Below are positions 47,816 to 56,955 of a stretch of DNA of 64,000 bases, one piece after another. A program made the position numbers and the translations under genes. The notes under the pieces are model-generated. The model searched no databases. It worked only from the letters and a program-made list of their open reading frames with translations, and was not told the origin of the DNA. The stretch is taken from NCBI GenBank assembly GCA_027257055.1, contig JAPVLO010000232.1:4092001-4156000 (forward strand), given 5' to 3'. Position 1 is the first letter of the stretch. The number at the start of each line of letters is the position of its first letter. This stretch comes from Cephalopachus bancanus. Its lineage: Eukaryota > Chordata > Mammalia > Primates > Tarsiidae.

Positions 47816-47845
47816 ATATATATATAAATATAAAAGCTATAGTAA

Positions 47846-48131
47846 GCAGGGCTCGGTGGCTCAACCTGTAATCCCACGCCTTTGGGAGGCTGAGGTGAGT
47901 GGATTGCCTGAGCCCGTGGGTTCAAGACCCGCCTGGGCAACTTGGCGAGATCTCATCTCTACAACAAATCAAAAAAATGAGCCAGGCGTGGTAGCGCACG
48001 CCTGTAGTTCCAGCTACTTGGAAGGCTGAGGTGGTAGGATCGCCAGAGCCCAGCAGGTTGAGGCTGTGGTGGCCGGGAGCAGCCACTGCACTCCAGTCTG
48101 GGCAGCAGAGTGAGACTCCAACTCAAAAAAA
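47846..48131 (+). mobile_element. Alu, lineage-specific type
   Basis: Full dimeric Alu with 'gattgcctgagcccgtgggt' and 'gactccaactcaaaaaaaaa'. Target duplication 'aaaagctatagtaa' (47832-47845) and 'aaaagctataataa' (48132-48145). It lies just past the tail of the AluJ. Confidence 0.96.
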
Positions 48132-48349
48132 AAAAGCTATAATAATAAACTATAAAATAATCTATAAGCATTTTTAAATTCATAGTATCTTTAGGTCATT
48201 CAGTATTCATTGACAAAGGAAATATTTAAAGTAAGAATACCATCATGAGGAGACACATATACATTTCTCTTTTTTTGCATGAACAAAAAATTTGTGGAGC
48301 AGAGTAGAAAATCAAAACCAGACCAACATCCAGCTTTCAGCAATACTGC

Positions 48350-48445
48350 TGCTGCCAGGCTGTGGAGAATGTTGAGCCTTTCTGTATTGGTGCTGGATCA
48401 ACTGAATATCCAGATGAATCAAGAAAATAAGATGCTGGAAGGATG
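48350..48445 (+). mobile_element. Old L1M ORF2 fragment, left of the nest
   Basis: 'ttggtgctggatcaactgaa' then 'tatccagatgaatcaagaaa' is diverged L1 ORF2 text. It resumes after the younger L1 at 51369 ('aaataggacaagatctgtgt'). Confidence 0.75.
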
Positions 48446-49025
48446 GGCCCCTAGCCAGAATGACCAAGAAAAAGAAAAAGCCCAAATAAACACAATCAGG
48501 AATGCAAAAGATCAAATCACAACTGACCCCTAAGAAATACAAAAGATTATCAGAGATTACTATGTACACCTGTAGGGAAACAAACTTGATAACCTAAAGG
48601 AAATGGAGGACTTTCTGACATCACACAACCTCCCCAGGTTGAAACAAGAAGACAGTGAGACACTAAATAAACCAATAACAACCCAGGAAATTGACTCTGT
48701 CATACGAAAACTACCTACCAAAAAAGACCCTGGACTAGATGGCTTTCCCTGAGAATTCTACAAAACATACAAGGAGGAGGTGATACCAATCCTACTGAAA
48801 GTATTCCAGGCAATTAAGAAAGATGGTATTCTCCCCAAATCATTTTACTAAACTAGCATTACACTGATACCCAAACCAGGTAAAGATGCAACAAAGAAAG
48901 ATAACTACAGGCCAATATCCCTTATGATCATAGATGCAAAAATCCTCAACAAAATTCTAGCAAATCGGATCTAAAAGCGCATCTCAAAAATCATCCACCA
49001 TGACCAAGTAGGCTTCATCCCCAGG

Positions 49026-49511
49026 ATGCAGGGCTGGTTCAACATTCGCAAGACCATAAATGTAATTAAATACATCAGCAGATGTAAAAACAAGAACCAC
49101 GTGATTATCTCATTAGATGCAGAAAAGGCTTTTGATAAAATTCAGCATCTCTTCTTGATAAAAACCCTCAAATACCTAGGCATAGAAGGAACATACCTCA
49201 AAATAGTAAGTGCCATCTACGATAAACCCACAGCTAACATATTGCTAAAGGGACAAAAGCTGGAGACATTTCCCTTGAAAACTGGAACAAGACAAGGCTC
49301 CCCACTCTCATCCCTCTTGTTCAATATCGTGTGGGAAGTCCTGGCTCAGGCAATTAGACAAGAGAAGGAAATCAGGGGTATCCAAATAGGAAAAGAGGAA
49401 GTCGAGTTATCCCTCGTTGCTGATGATATGATCCTATTCCTTGAAAATCCAAGAGAATCTGTCAAAAACCTGCTTGCACTGATAAAGGACTTTAGCAAAG
49501 TCTCAAAATAA
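49026..49511 (+). pseudogene. L1 ORF2 reverse-transcriptase fragment
   Basis: A 161-codon open piece of L1 ORF2 covering the reverse-transcriptase core. Visible are [10 protein letters not shown] (motif A, catalytic Asp), [10 protein letters not shown] and VADDM (motif C, normally FADD in L1). It has no proper start and ends prematurely at a stop where the L1 frame should continue. It is a remnant of the surrounding L1, not a host gene. Confidence 0.9.
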
Positions 49512-50556
49512 ACATGCAAGAGACAGTTGCATTCCTATACACCAACAACAAGCAGACAGAGACCCAAATTAAAAGCACAATCCCATTCATAATAGCCACA
49601 AAAAATTATGACATACCTCGGCATCTTCCTAACCAGAGAAGTGAAAGACCTTTACAATGAGAACTACAAAACACCGCTCAAAGAAATCCAAGAAGACACA
49701 GACAAATGGAAAAGTATTCCATGCTCATAGATAGGGAGAATCAACATTGTTTAAGATGTCCATCCTACCAAAGGCAATCTACAGATTCAATGCAATACCC
49801 ATTAAGTTACCAACATTATTCTTCTCAGACCTGGAAATGACAATACAGAAATTCATATGGAAACATAAACAACCATGAATAGCCAAAACAATCCTTAGCA
49901 AGAGAAACAAAGCAGGAAGTATCACACTTCCAGACTTCAAACTTTACTATAAGGCTATAGTAATCAAAACTGCTTGATATTAGTACAAGAACAGGCACAT
50001 AAACCAATGGAACAGGATAGAAATTCCAGAAGCAAAGGCTCAATTTCTTAACCACCTCATCTTTGACAAAACCTCTAACAACAACCACTGGGAAGAGGAG
50101 AACCAGTTCAGTAAATGGTGCTGGAAAAACTGGCTGACCACATGGAGAAGATCGAAACAGGACCCCTACCTATCACCATACACAAAAATTAACTCTAAAA
50201 GATTCAAAGACCTAAACGTAAAATCTCAAACTATAAGAATCTTAGAAAATGCAGGAGAGACCTTTATGGCAATTGGAACTGGCAACCAGTTCCCATTCAG
50301 AACCCTAAAGACCCATACCTTAAGAAATAAAATAGACAAGTGGAACTTCATCAAACTAACAAGCTTCTGCAAAGCAAAAGAAACCATCAAGAGCACAGGG
50401 AGACAAACCACAGAATGGGAAAAAATATTTGCCAACTGTATATCTGACAAAGGCCTAACATCCAGGATCTACAAGGAACTCAAACGCAGGAAAGAAAGGA
50501 AAAAAATGAACAGCCCCTTTAAAAATTGGCCAAAGACATGAATAGATACTTCTCAG

Positions 50557-50778
50557 ATGAAGATATATAGACAGCCAACAGAAAAAGTGCTCAACCTCAT
50601 TCATCATCAGAGAAATGCAAATCAAAACCATATTGAATGCCACCTAACCTCAGTAAGAATGGCCATCGTTAATAAAACAAACAACAACAGGTGCTGGCAA
50701 GGATGTGGAGAAAAAGGAACGCTTCTACACTGCTGGTGGGAATGCAAACTAGTGCAACCTCTTTGGAAGACAGTTTGA
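50557..50778 (+). pseudogene. L1 ORF2 C-terminal cysteine-rich fragment
   Basis: The open piece contains [20 protein letters not shown] followed by C, the C-X3-C-X7-H-X4-C motif of L1 ORF2p. The preserved motif places the piece near the ORF2 C terminus. The frame is broken on both sides. Confidence 0.9.
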
Positions 50779-51368
50779 CGATTTCTTAAAGAACTAGAAA
50801 TTGACCTTTCATATGACCCAGCAATTCCCCTATTGGGAATATACCCGGAGGACCTCAAGTCATTCTACAAAAAAGATAGCTGCACACATATGTTTGTTGC
50901 AACTTTATTCACAATAGCAACAACATGGAACCAACCATGTTGCCCATCGAAGCAGGACTGGATAAAGAAAATGTACATACACACAATAGAATATTATGTA
51001 ACCATAAAGGACAAATATGTGGACTTCGCAGTAACTAGGATGGATTTGGATCGATCATACTCAGTGATTTATCACAGAAACAAAGAACAGAGTACCATAT
51101 GTTCTCACTCATAAGCAGACCTCGAACAATTATAATACTATAAGAAAGCATTTGGCAGTAATGGGAAACTGTCAGGGGAGGAGTTGAGGGAAACTGCTAG
51201 GGGAGGGAGGGGCATACCTCATCAACAAGGGTACCTGCATAATAAATGTTTGTATGCCTAACCCTGCATTGTACCCCACATCTTTATAATAAAATAATAA
51301 TAATAATAATAAATAAAGAACCCTTAAAAAAAAAGAACCAAAAAAAAAATAAAGATGCTGGAAGGATG

Positions 51369-51576
51369 AAATAGGACAAGATCTGTGTGACTTGTGATTA
51401 AGCAAAGATTTTTAAACAAGGCACAAAAGCACCAGTGATAAAAGAAAAGGTGGGTCATTTGGTCTTCATTAGAACTTCTGTTCATTGAAAGACTCCTGTA
51501 GGGGAATATAAAGGCAGCCCCGGACCAAGAGAGGTATTTAAGCTACGGTCTGCATCCAACAAACGTTATGTGTCAG
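51369..51576 (+). mobile_element. Old L1M ORF2, continuing after the young L1
   Basis: 'gtgacttgtgattaagcaaa', 'caaggcacaaaagcaccagt' and 'gaatataaaggcagcc' match the ORF2 C-terminal half of mammalian-wide L1 and continue from 48445. Confidence 0.8.
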
Positions 51577-51740
51577 GGACACCAATGGGGGGAGGGGAAG
51601 AGTTCAGAAACTACCTACGGGGCACAGTGTTCATTGTCTGGGGAATGGGCCATCTGAGACCCAATCCCCCACCACTCTACAATACATCCATAAAACAAAC
51701 ATGCATGCGTACCCCCTGAATCTAAAATAAATAAATAAAG
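51577..51740 (+). mobile_element. L1 3'-end fragment inserted in the old L1M
   Basis: 'caccaatggggggaggggaa', 'cactctacaatacatccata' and 'gcgtaccccctgaatctaaa' with a 'taaataaataaag' tail form a short L1-type 3' end of a different subfamily. Old L1M text resumes after it. Possible short target duplication gtgtca/gtgtcc. Confidence 0.65.
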
Positions 51741-51812
51741 GTGTGTGTCCACAATATACATAGAAACCCTACAAACTCGTTTTAAAAAAAGAGACAGACA
51801 ACCCAAATTTTT

Positions 51813-52052
51813 TTTTTTGAATTGGAGTCTCACTCTGTCGCCCAGACTGGAGTGCAGTGGCCGCTCCCGGCCACCGCAGCCTCGACCTGCTGGGCTCCAG
51901 CGATCCTTCCGCCTCAGCCTTCCGAGTAGCCAGAATTGCAGGCATGCACTACCACGTCCGACTGATTTTTTGATTTATTGTAGAGATATGGCCAAGTTGC
52001 CCAGGCGGGTCTCAAACCCGCGGGGTCAGGCAATCCACTCACCTCAGCCTCC
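51813..52052 (-). mobile_element. Alu inserted in the old L1M
   Basis: Reverse-strand Alu, truncated by about 30 bases at its 5' end. Target duplication 'cagacaacccaaattttt' (51795-51812) and 'cagacaactcaattttt' (52053-52069). Confidence 0.95.
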
Positions 52053-52600
52053 CAGACAACTCAATTTTTAAAATGTGCAAAAGAATTAGTCACTTATGAA
52101 ATAAGCTATCCCAGTAAACATAGGGAAAGTTGCTTAGCACATTCGTCTTCTGGAGCTTGCAGAATAAAATACAATGAGATACTGCATAATGGCTTTAAAA
52201 GACCGTCAGCATCAAGTGTAATAAGGACGTGGCGCAACCAGAACTTTCTGCACCGCTCACAAGAGGGCGCGCTGATATAGCTGCTTGGGAGGCTCTGGCA
52301 GTATCCATGGAAGGTGACTATAAATCTATCCTGTTACCCAGCAGTTCTACCCCTAGGTAAATGCTTAGTCAAAATAAGTACATATGTTCACCAAAGATAT
52401 GAACTTGACTGCTCATGGCCAAATTGGAAGCAGCCTGGTATCTATCCACAGTAGAACAGACCAGTAATTATGGAACGCTAATGCAACGGAATGCTCTAGA
52501 ACACGGAGAAGACCAGACTCTAAATGCCACAGCATAGATGTCATGTCCAACGTGAAGAGCAACATGCAGAAGTCCTTGCACTCTTATATGAAGCGCAGAA
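52053..52600 (+). mobile_element. Old L1M ORF2 3' portion
   Basis: 'aatacaatgagatactgcat', 'acccagcagttctaccccta' and 'tatctatccacagtagaaca' are the final part of the same old L1 ORF2. Strongly diverged and non-coding. Confidence 0.8.
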
Positions 52601-54185
52601 GCAAGCCAGGGTCCAGGGAGCCTAAGGACCACACATCAGGACGTTGGTGACCTGAGCACAGGAATAGGGCCTGGTGGAGTCCAGTAAGAAGGCTTCTGGA
52701 GTGCTGGCCTTGCTCTCTGGGTTAGGGGGCTGGCTAGCCCTGCGTCCCCCCTGAGCATCCAGCCCTGCCTAGCCAGCCCTGGCTATGTGGGTGAATTCAC
52801 ATCGTAAAAACTGATGGTGCTCTATCCTTGTGGTGTGTGCACTGCTTTGTGTATACCTTAGTTCATTTAAATATTTTGAGAAGGAAATAAAGGCTGCCTT
52901 TATTAGGTGATGCCACTGAGTTTGGAGTGGCTTTCTTGTTTGGAAAAACCCTTTGCAGCTCTGCAAGAATAACTGACAGGTGACTGACAGTTCTGCTGGG
53001 ACCTACTGACCAAGCGAGCTGGGAGTAAACAGCCTCTCAGAGGCAGCAAGAGGAGCTGGTTCTCTCTGCTTGTGTCTGTTCAGGGTGGGCTTCCAGCACT
53101 AGTTAACAAATCCTCTCGCGTTGATTCTGGGGTTTGTTATTCGTCAACCGTATTCTCACCCTGTCAGTTCAAATTTGTGGATTGCTGACCATGCCTTACT
53201 GTGCTCTCTGGTGGCTCCTGCACATAGCAACTGTGCTGAATTGTACAGAGCATTGCGGGCCACTGCGGTTTTTGTTCATAGGTTCTAAAACTTGTTCTGA
53301 TTGGGACCCCTCATTTATATGTGGAAGCTGATGATATTAATGAATATTTGGGCAGCATTTTGCCTCATACCTTTGTGAGTATCATGTGCACAGCAACGTG
53401 TGAGAGGGATGACTTGGTCTATTTTATACAGAAGACACTTCCTGGCTTAGTTAATGCAGTGCAGCCAGCGTTGGGAGACCTGGATCTATGTCTGGGCCTT
53501 CCAAGGTGGATATGTTCGTCCCACTCCACAACACTTCCTCTTCTGGATCAGGAAGGCTTTGGCGTGGGGTGGGGGTCATGAATTTATTAAAGCTATTAAG
53601 AATCATTAAGTGACTTCACTAGCCCCAGACTTTTCCTGTAAATGTTAGTATTTAATGATGTGCACAATTTTAATCCGTGGCATATTGGTAAGCAGTAAAT
53701 TGTCACATCCTTCTGGCTTTTAAGACTTTTGCACTTAGATTAGGAAAGGCAGGATTTGGTGACTGTAGATAATTAGGGAACAAGAGACACTGTGTACCAG
53801 CAGGGGAAGTGTGGACATTGCCCTGTGTGGTTCATCAGGATCTAAGGAGTGACGGTTGTGGGGATCAGGCCAGAAGTTCAGACTCTGCAGAGCAGGAGTC
53901 CCGGGGGCAGAAACCCAAGGTAGGGCCAGCTTGTCCTCATAGCCCTGATGGCACTCCCTGGCCGGGGTGGGGAGGGGCGTCCTCCCTGAGCACTGTCTTC
54001 TCCGTTATGCCTGCCCAGCCCCGAGTCCTCCCTGCTTTCCCCACGCAGCCTGTGGGGTCTATCATAGACCAGTCTATCATGTGTTCTGCTGGGAGGTGTT
54101 TCCATAGGCATCGCCCTTACCCTCACTGAGGCGGTTGTTGCATTTGATGAAATACCAAAGGCTCTATTTCTGTTACTCCTAAGGT
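52601..54185. other. Unrecognised intron
   Basis: No named repeat. Frames of 62-106 codons have no recognised motif. Confidence 0.4.
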
Positions 54186-54189
54186 AATT

Positions 54190-54305
54190 TCAAGGAATAA
54201 GTAATAATTGATTACTAACCATGTACAGGGCACAGTGCTAAGTGCTCTGAGTATGCAGAGCAAGGAGGACCAGACTTTGCTTTCAAGAAACTAGCATGTA
54301 TAACA
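54190..54305 (-). mobile_element. L2-like relic
   Basis: 'ccatgtacagggcacagtgc' followed by 'taagtgctctgagtatgcag' resembles the reverse-strand L2 3' end. Confidence 0.6.
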
Positions 54306-55314
54306 CAAATATGAAAAATACCTCTATATCGTGACTCCTGTCTTATTCTTCAAAGTATTTGGTACTTTTGCACACCTGACTCCTTGTTGGTGAAGCTAAT
54401 GATACTCTTGCATTTTACTTCCTCTAAGTACTTGACTGATTAAAAAATTAAGTACCTAAAGTGGATTCAGACAGGTAAAATGGAAAACTTCTGAGCCGCA
54501 TGACCGGTGGCTGTAAGCCTAGGGACAAAACCCTATGTGCTTTACACACAGGACCTCTGCCAAAGGCTGTTCATTTTAATAAAGTTGGCTGATTTTCTGG
54601 TTCACATTATTTTAAGAAGGAGCAAATTAGTCCTTGCACAAACTGAAAACAGTAAGTGTCTACTGCTATTTTTTATTCAAAGCACTGAGATTTGATAGTT
54701 GCTCGTCTCTATAAGGAAAACCATCTAAAATCATAGAACTGCATGCAGTACATGCTAGTTTGGAGACATTTAGTGGGTGCAAACTATTCTGCCTGCCACA
54801 GTCACCCTTGAGGGCATGGCTTTGTTGCTGAGCAGGAAGGTTAATTTTAATAATAACAAGTCATTATCATAATGAGTCATTATGAGGTTACATTAAGATT
54901 TATAGATTCTACTGTAAAAGGCTAGAAAGTATGAATTTATTTTAGAAAATCATCAAAGATGGTATTATAAGAAATCATATAAAGTGGTTACTGGTATTTT
55001 GTTTTACCAAATATTGTTTTTAAATAGGTAAACTACCTGTTAGGAATTGGAATTTTATTTGGGAAATCCTTGTCTGAAAAATAAACATGAATAGTGAAAG
55101 ATTACTGTGCATATAACTTAAAAATATTTACTATTTTATAATACTTTTTACTTTGTATCAAATAAATTTCATGGGACAGAGTTGTTATCCTGACTAATTT
55201 TATTAGCCCAATCAGATTTAAGATGACTTCTAAGATTTTAGTTTTACTGAATGTCTTGTTTTCGTTCCTTTAAAAAAAAAATACTAGTAGAAATGAACAA
55301 TAAGAAATTCATTG
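54306..55314. other. AT-rich intron, possible conserved element
   Basis: 54840-54960 has closely spaced homeodomain-like 'gtcattat' words ('aacaagtcattatcataatg', 'gagtcattatgaggttac') and no repeat signature. No coding signal. Confidence 0.35.
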
Positions 55315-55317
55315 GAG

Positions 55318-55510
55318 GCCGGGCTCGGTGGCTCAGTCTGTAATCCCAGCACTTTGGGAGGCTAAGGCAAGTGGATTGCCTGAGCCTGCAGGTTCGCAGC
55401 CAGCCCAGGCAACTTGGCAAGACCTCATCTCTACAATAAATAAAAAATTAGCCAGGAATAGTAGTGCATGCCTGTAGTTCTGGCTACTTGGAATGCTGAG
55501 GTGGAAAGAT
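55318..55510 (+). mobile_element. Alu lacking most of its right arm
   Basis: It starts 'ggccgggctcggtggctcag' and is normal through 'ctacaataaataaaaaatta'. It leaves the Alu consensus soon after 'gctgaggtggaaagatcaca'. No A tail or target duplication follows, so a later deletion or rearrangement removed the 3' end. Confidence 0.9.
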
Positions 55511-55985
55511 CACATGACTCCTCCAGGCCACAGAGCCCTTCACTACCAATGTTGGAGGTGCATCCTGCCCTTCCCCACCATGCCTTGCCTCCCTCAGGCA
55601 TTTCGCTTCCTGGATGCTCAGGATCCCCAGAGGCTCCTGTGCCCTGGGGTCTAGCTAGAATGAGAAGGTTGGAGCCAGGGGCCAGGGAATAGGAACTCAG
55701 GTATTCTTTCCAGTGGAGCCATGGAACAAAGGGAGTCACAAGAGACAGTGCATGCTGGAGAGGCCATGCTGGTGAGACAGCCATCCTGTTCCCAGTGCAG
55801 GCACCTACTCATGCCGCCGGGCAGTGGAAACTGTCAGTCTGAGGCATTGCAGCTTCCTCCTTCCACTGAATCTCAGCTCTGACAAGTACCTTCCAGTTAA
55901 ATTATTTATCTACTTTCCCTCTTCCAAAATAGGACTCATTTTGATTAATCTCTGGGTCTGAGAGCCTGTGTGCTCTGAAGTTTTG
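55511..55985. other. Unrecognised intron
   Basis: Nothing recognised. Confidence 0.4.
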
Positions 55986-55989
55986 AGTT

Positions 55990-56150
55990 GTTTTTTAAAA
56001 AAATTTTTCCAGCTTTACTGAGATTAATTCACAAATAAAAATTGTATATATTTTTTGCGCAACATGATTTGATATACATATCCATCGTGAAATGATTATC
56101 ATGATCAGGCTAATTAACACATCCTTCATGGCACATACTTACATTTGAAG
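55990..56150 (-). mobile_element. Old L1M 3'-UTR fragment
   Basis: 'acaaataaaaattgtatata', 'caacatgatttgatatacat' and 'aggctaattaacacatcctt' are reverse-strand L1M 3' UTR text. Confidence 0.8.
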
Positions 56151-56419
56151 CCTTGAGTTTTAGAAGTTTGTAGGCATTGTAAAACTTTTTCTACTGACTA
56201 TGCATGCTGTCGTTCCTGAAATGAACTTTGTCTATGGCAGTCTATGCTGAGCAGTTCACTTGCAAGACACTATGGTGAATTTGAAAACATTTGGCTCTGC
56301 TGTGCCCTGCAATCTCTTCACTGATGCCAATCAGACTCAGCCACCGGAGTCTGTACCAAAACCAACACTTATCAGTGCAGGCATCCCAGGCTCCAGGGAT
56401 CCACTGTGAGTCCTTAAAC

Positions 56420-56955
56420 CAGGGGGCTCTGCAGCCTGATAGCCCAGCTTTGCCCCTTACTGGCTCCTGGCCTTGGGTACATTACCACCCTCTCTCTGCC
56501 TCGGCTTTCTCTTTTGTAAAATGGTAATAATTGTACCCTCTTCACAGGATTGTTATGAGGAAGAAGTGAACTAATATGTAAATGTCTAACTTTCCTATTA
56601 CTAGGAACCCGTTTTTTTTTTTTTTTTGAGTTGGAGTCTCACTCTGTAGCCCAGACTAGAGTGTAGTGCCACGCTCCTGGCCACCGCAGCCTCGCCCTGC
56701 TGGGCTCCAACAATCCTTCCGTAGCTGGAACTACAGGCGCATACTACCATGCCCGGCTAATTTTTTATTTATTTATTTATTGTAGAGATGAGGTCTCGCC
56801 AAGTTACCTGGGCAGGTCGCAAACTTACAGGCTCAGCCATCCACTTGCCTCAGCCTCCCAAAGTGCCAGGATTACAGGCTGAACCACTGAGCCCCACCTA
56901 GGAGCGCTTTCTAACATGGTAGTCAGCACTCAGTAAATGTCCAAGTTACTATCGT
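56420..56955 (+). mobile_element. MIR SINE interrupted by an Alu
   Basis: The left part 'gctttgccccttactggctc', 'cggctttctcttttgtaaaa' and 'tcttcacaggattgttatga' continues after the Alu with 'agtcagcactcagtaaatgt'. The order and orientation match one MIR. Confidence 0.8.
56612..56897 (-). mobile_element. Alu inside the MIR
   Basis: Full reverse-strand Alu from a T run through 'gagttggagtctcactctgt' to 'aaccactgagccccacc'. Imperfect target duplication 'ctaggaacccgttt' (56601-56614) and 'ctaggagcgcttt' (56898-56910). Confidence 0.93.

Larger units (their letters stand above)
48446..51346 (+). mobile_element. 5'-truncated L1 (~2.9 kb) with target duplication
   Basis: It begins in ORF2 between endonuclease and reverse transcriptase ('aatgaccaagaaaaagaaaa') and runs to the 3' UTR. 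The 3' UTR carries two tandem 'gggaaactg' segments, then 'gtaccccacatctttataat' and an A/AAT tail. It is flanked by 'gatgctggaaggatg' ending at 48445 and again at 51368. ORF2 is broken by in-frame stops (for example 'ttccctgagaattc' near 48745) and small indels, so it is inactive. This is the longest L1 in the window. Confidence 0.96.

Noticed and set aside
48446..51346. Active L1 or domesticated reverse-transcriptase gene
   Set aside because: The element is 5'-truncated, lacks ORF1 and the endonuclease, and ORF2 has several stops and indels.
48..56897. Strand bias of Alu insertions relative to EXOC4 transcription
   Set aside because: By my count about eleven are on plus and eight on minus, which is no meaningful bias.
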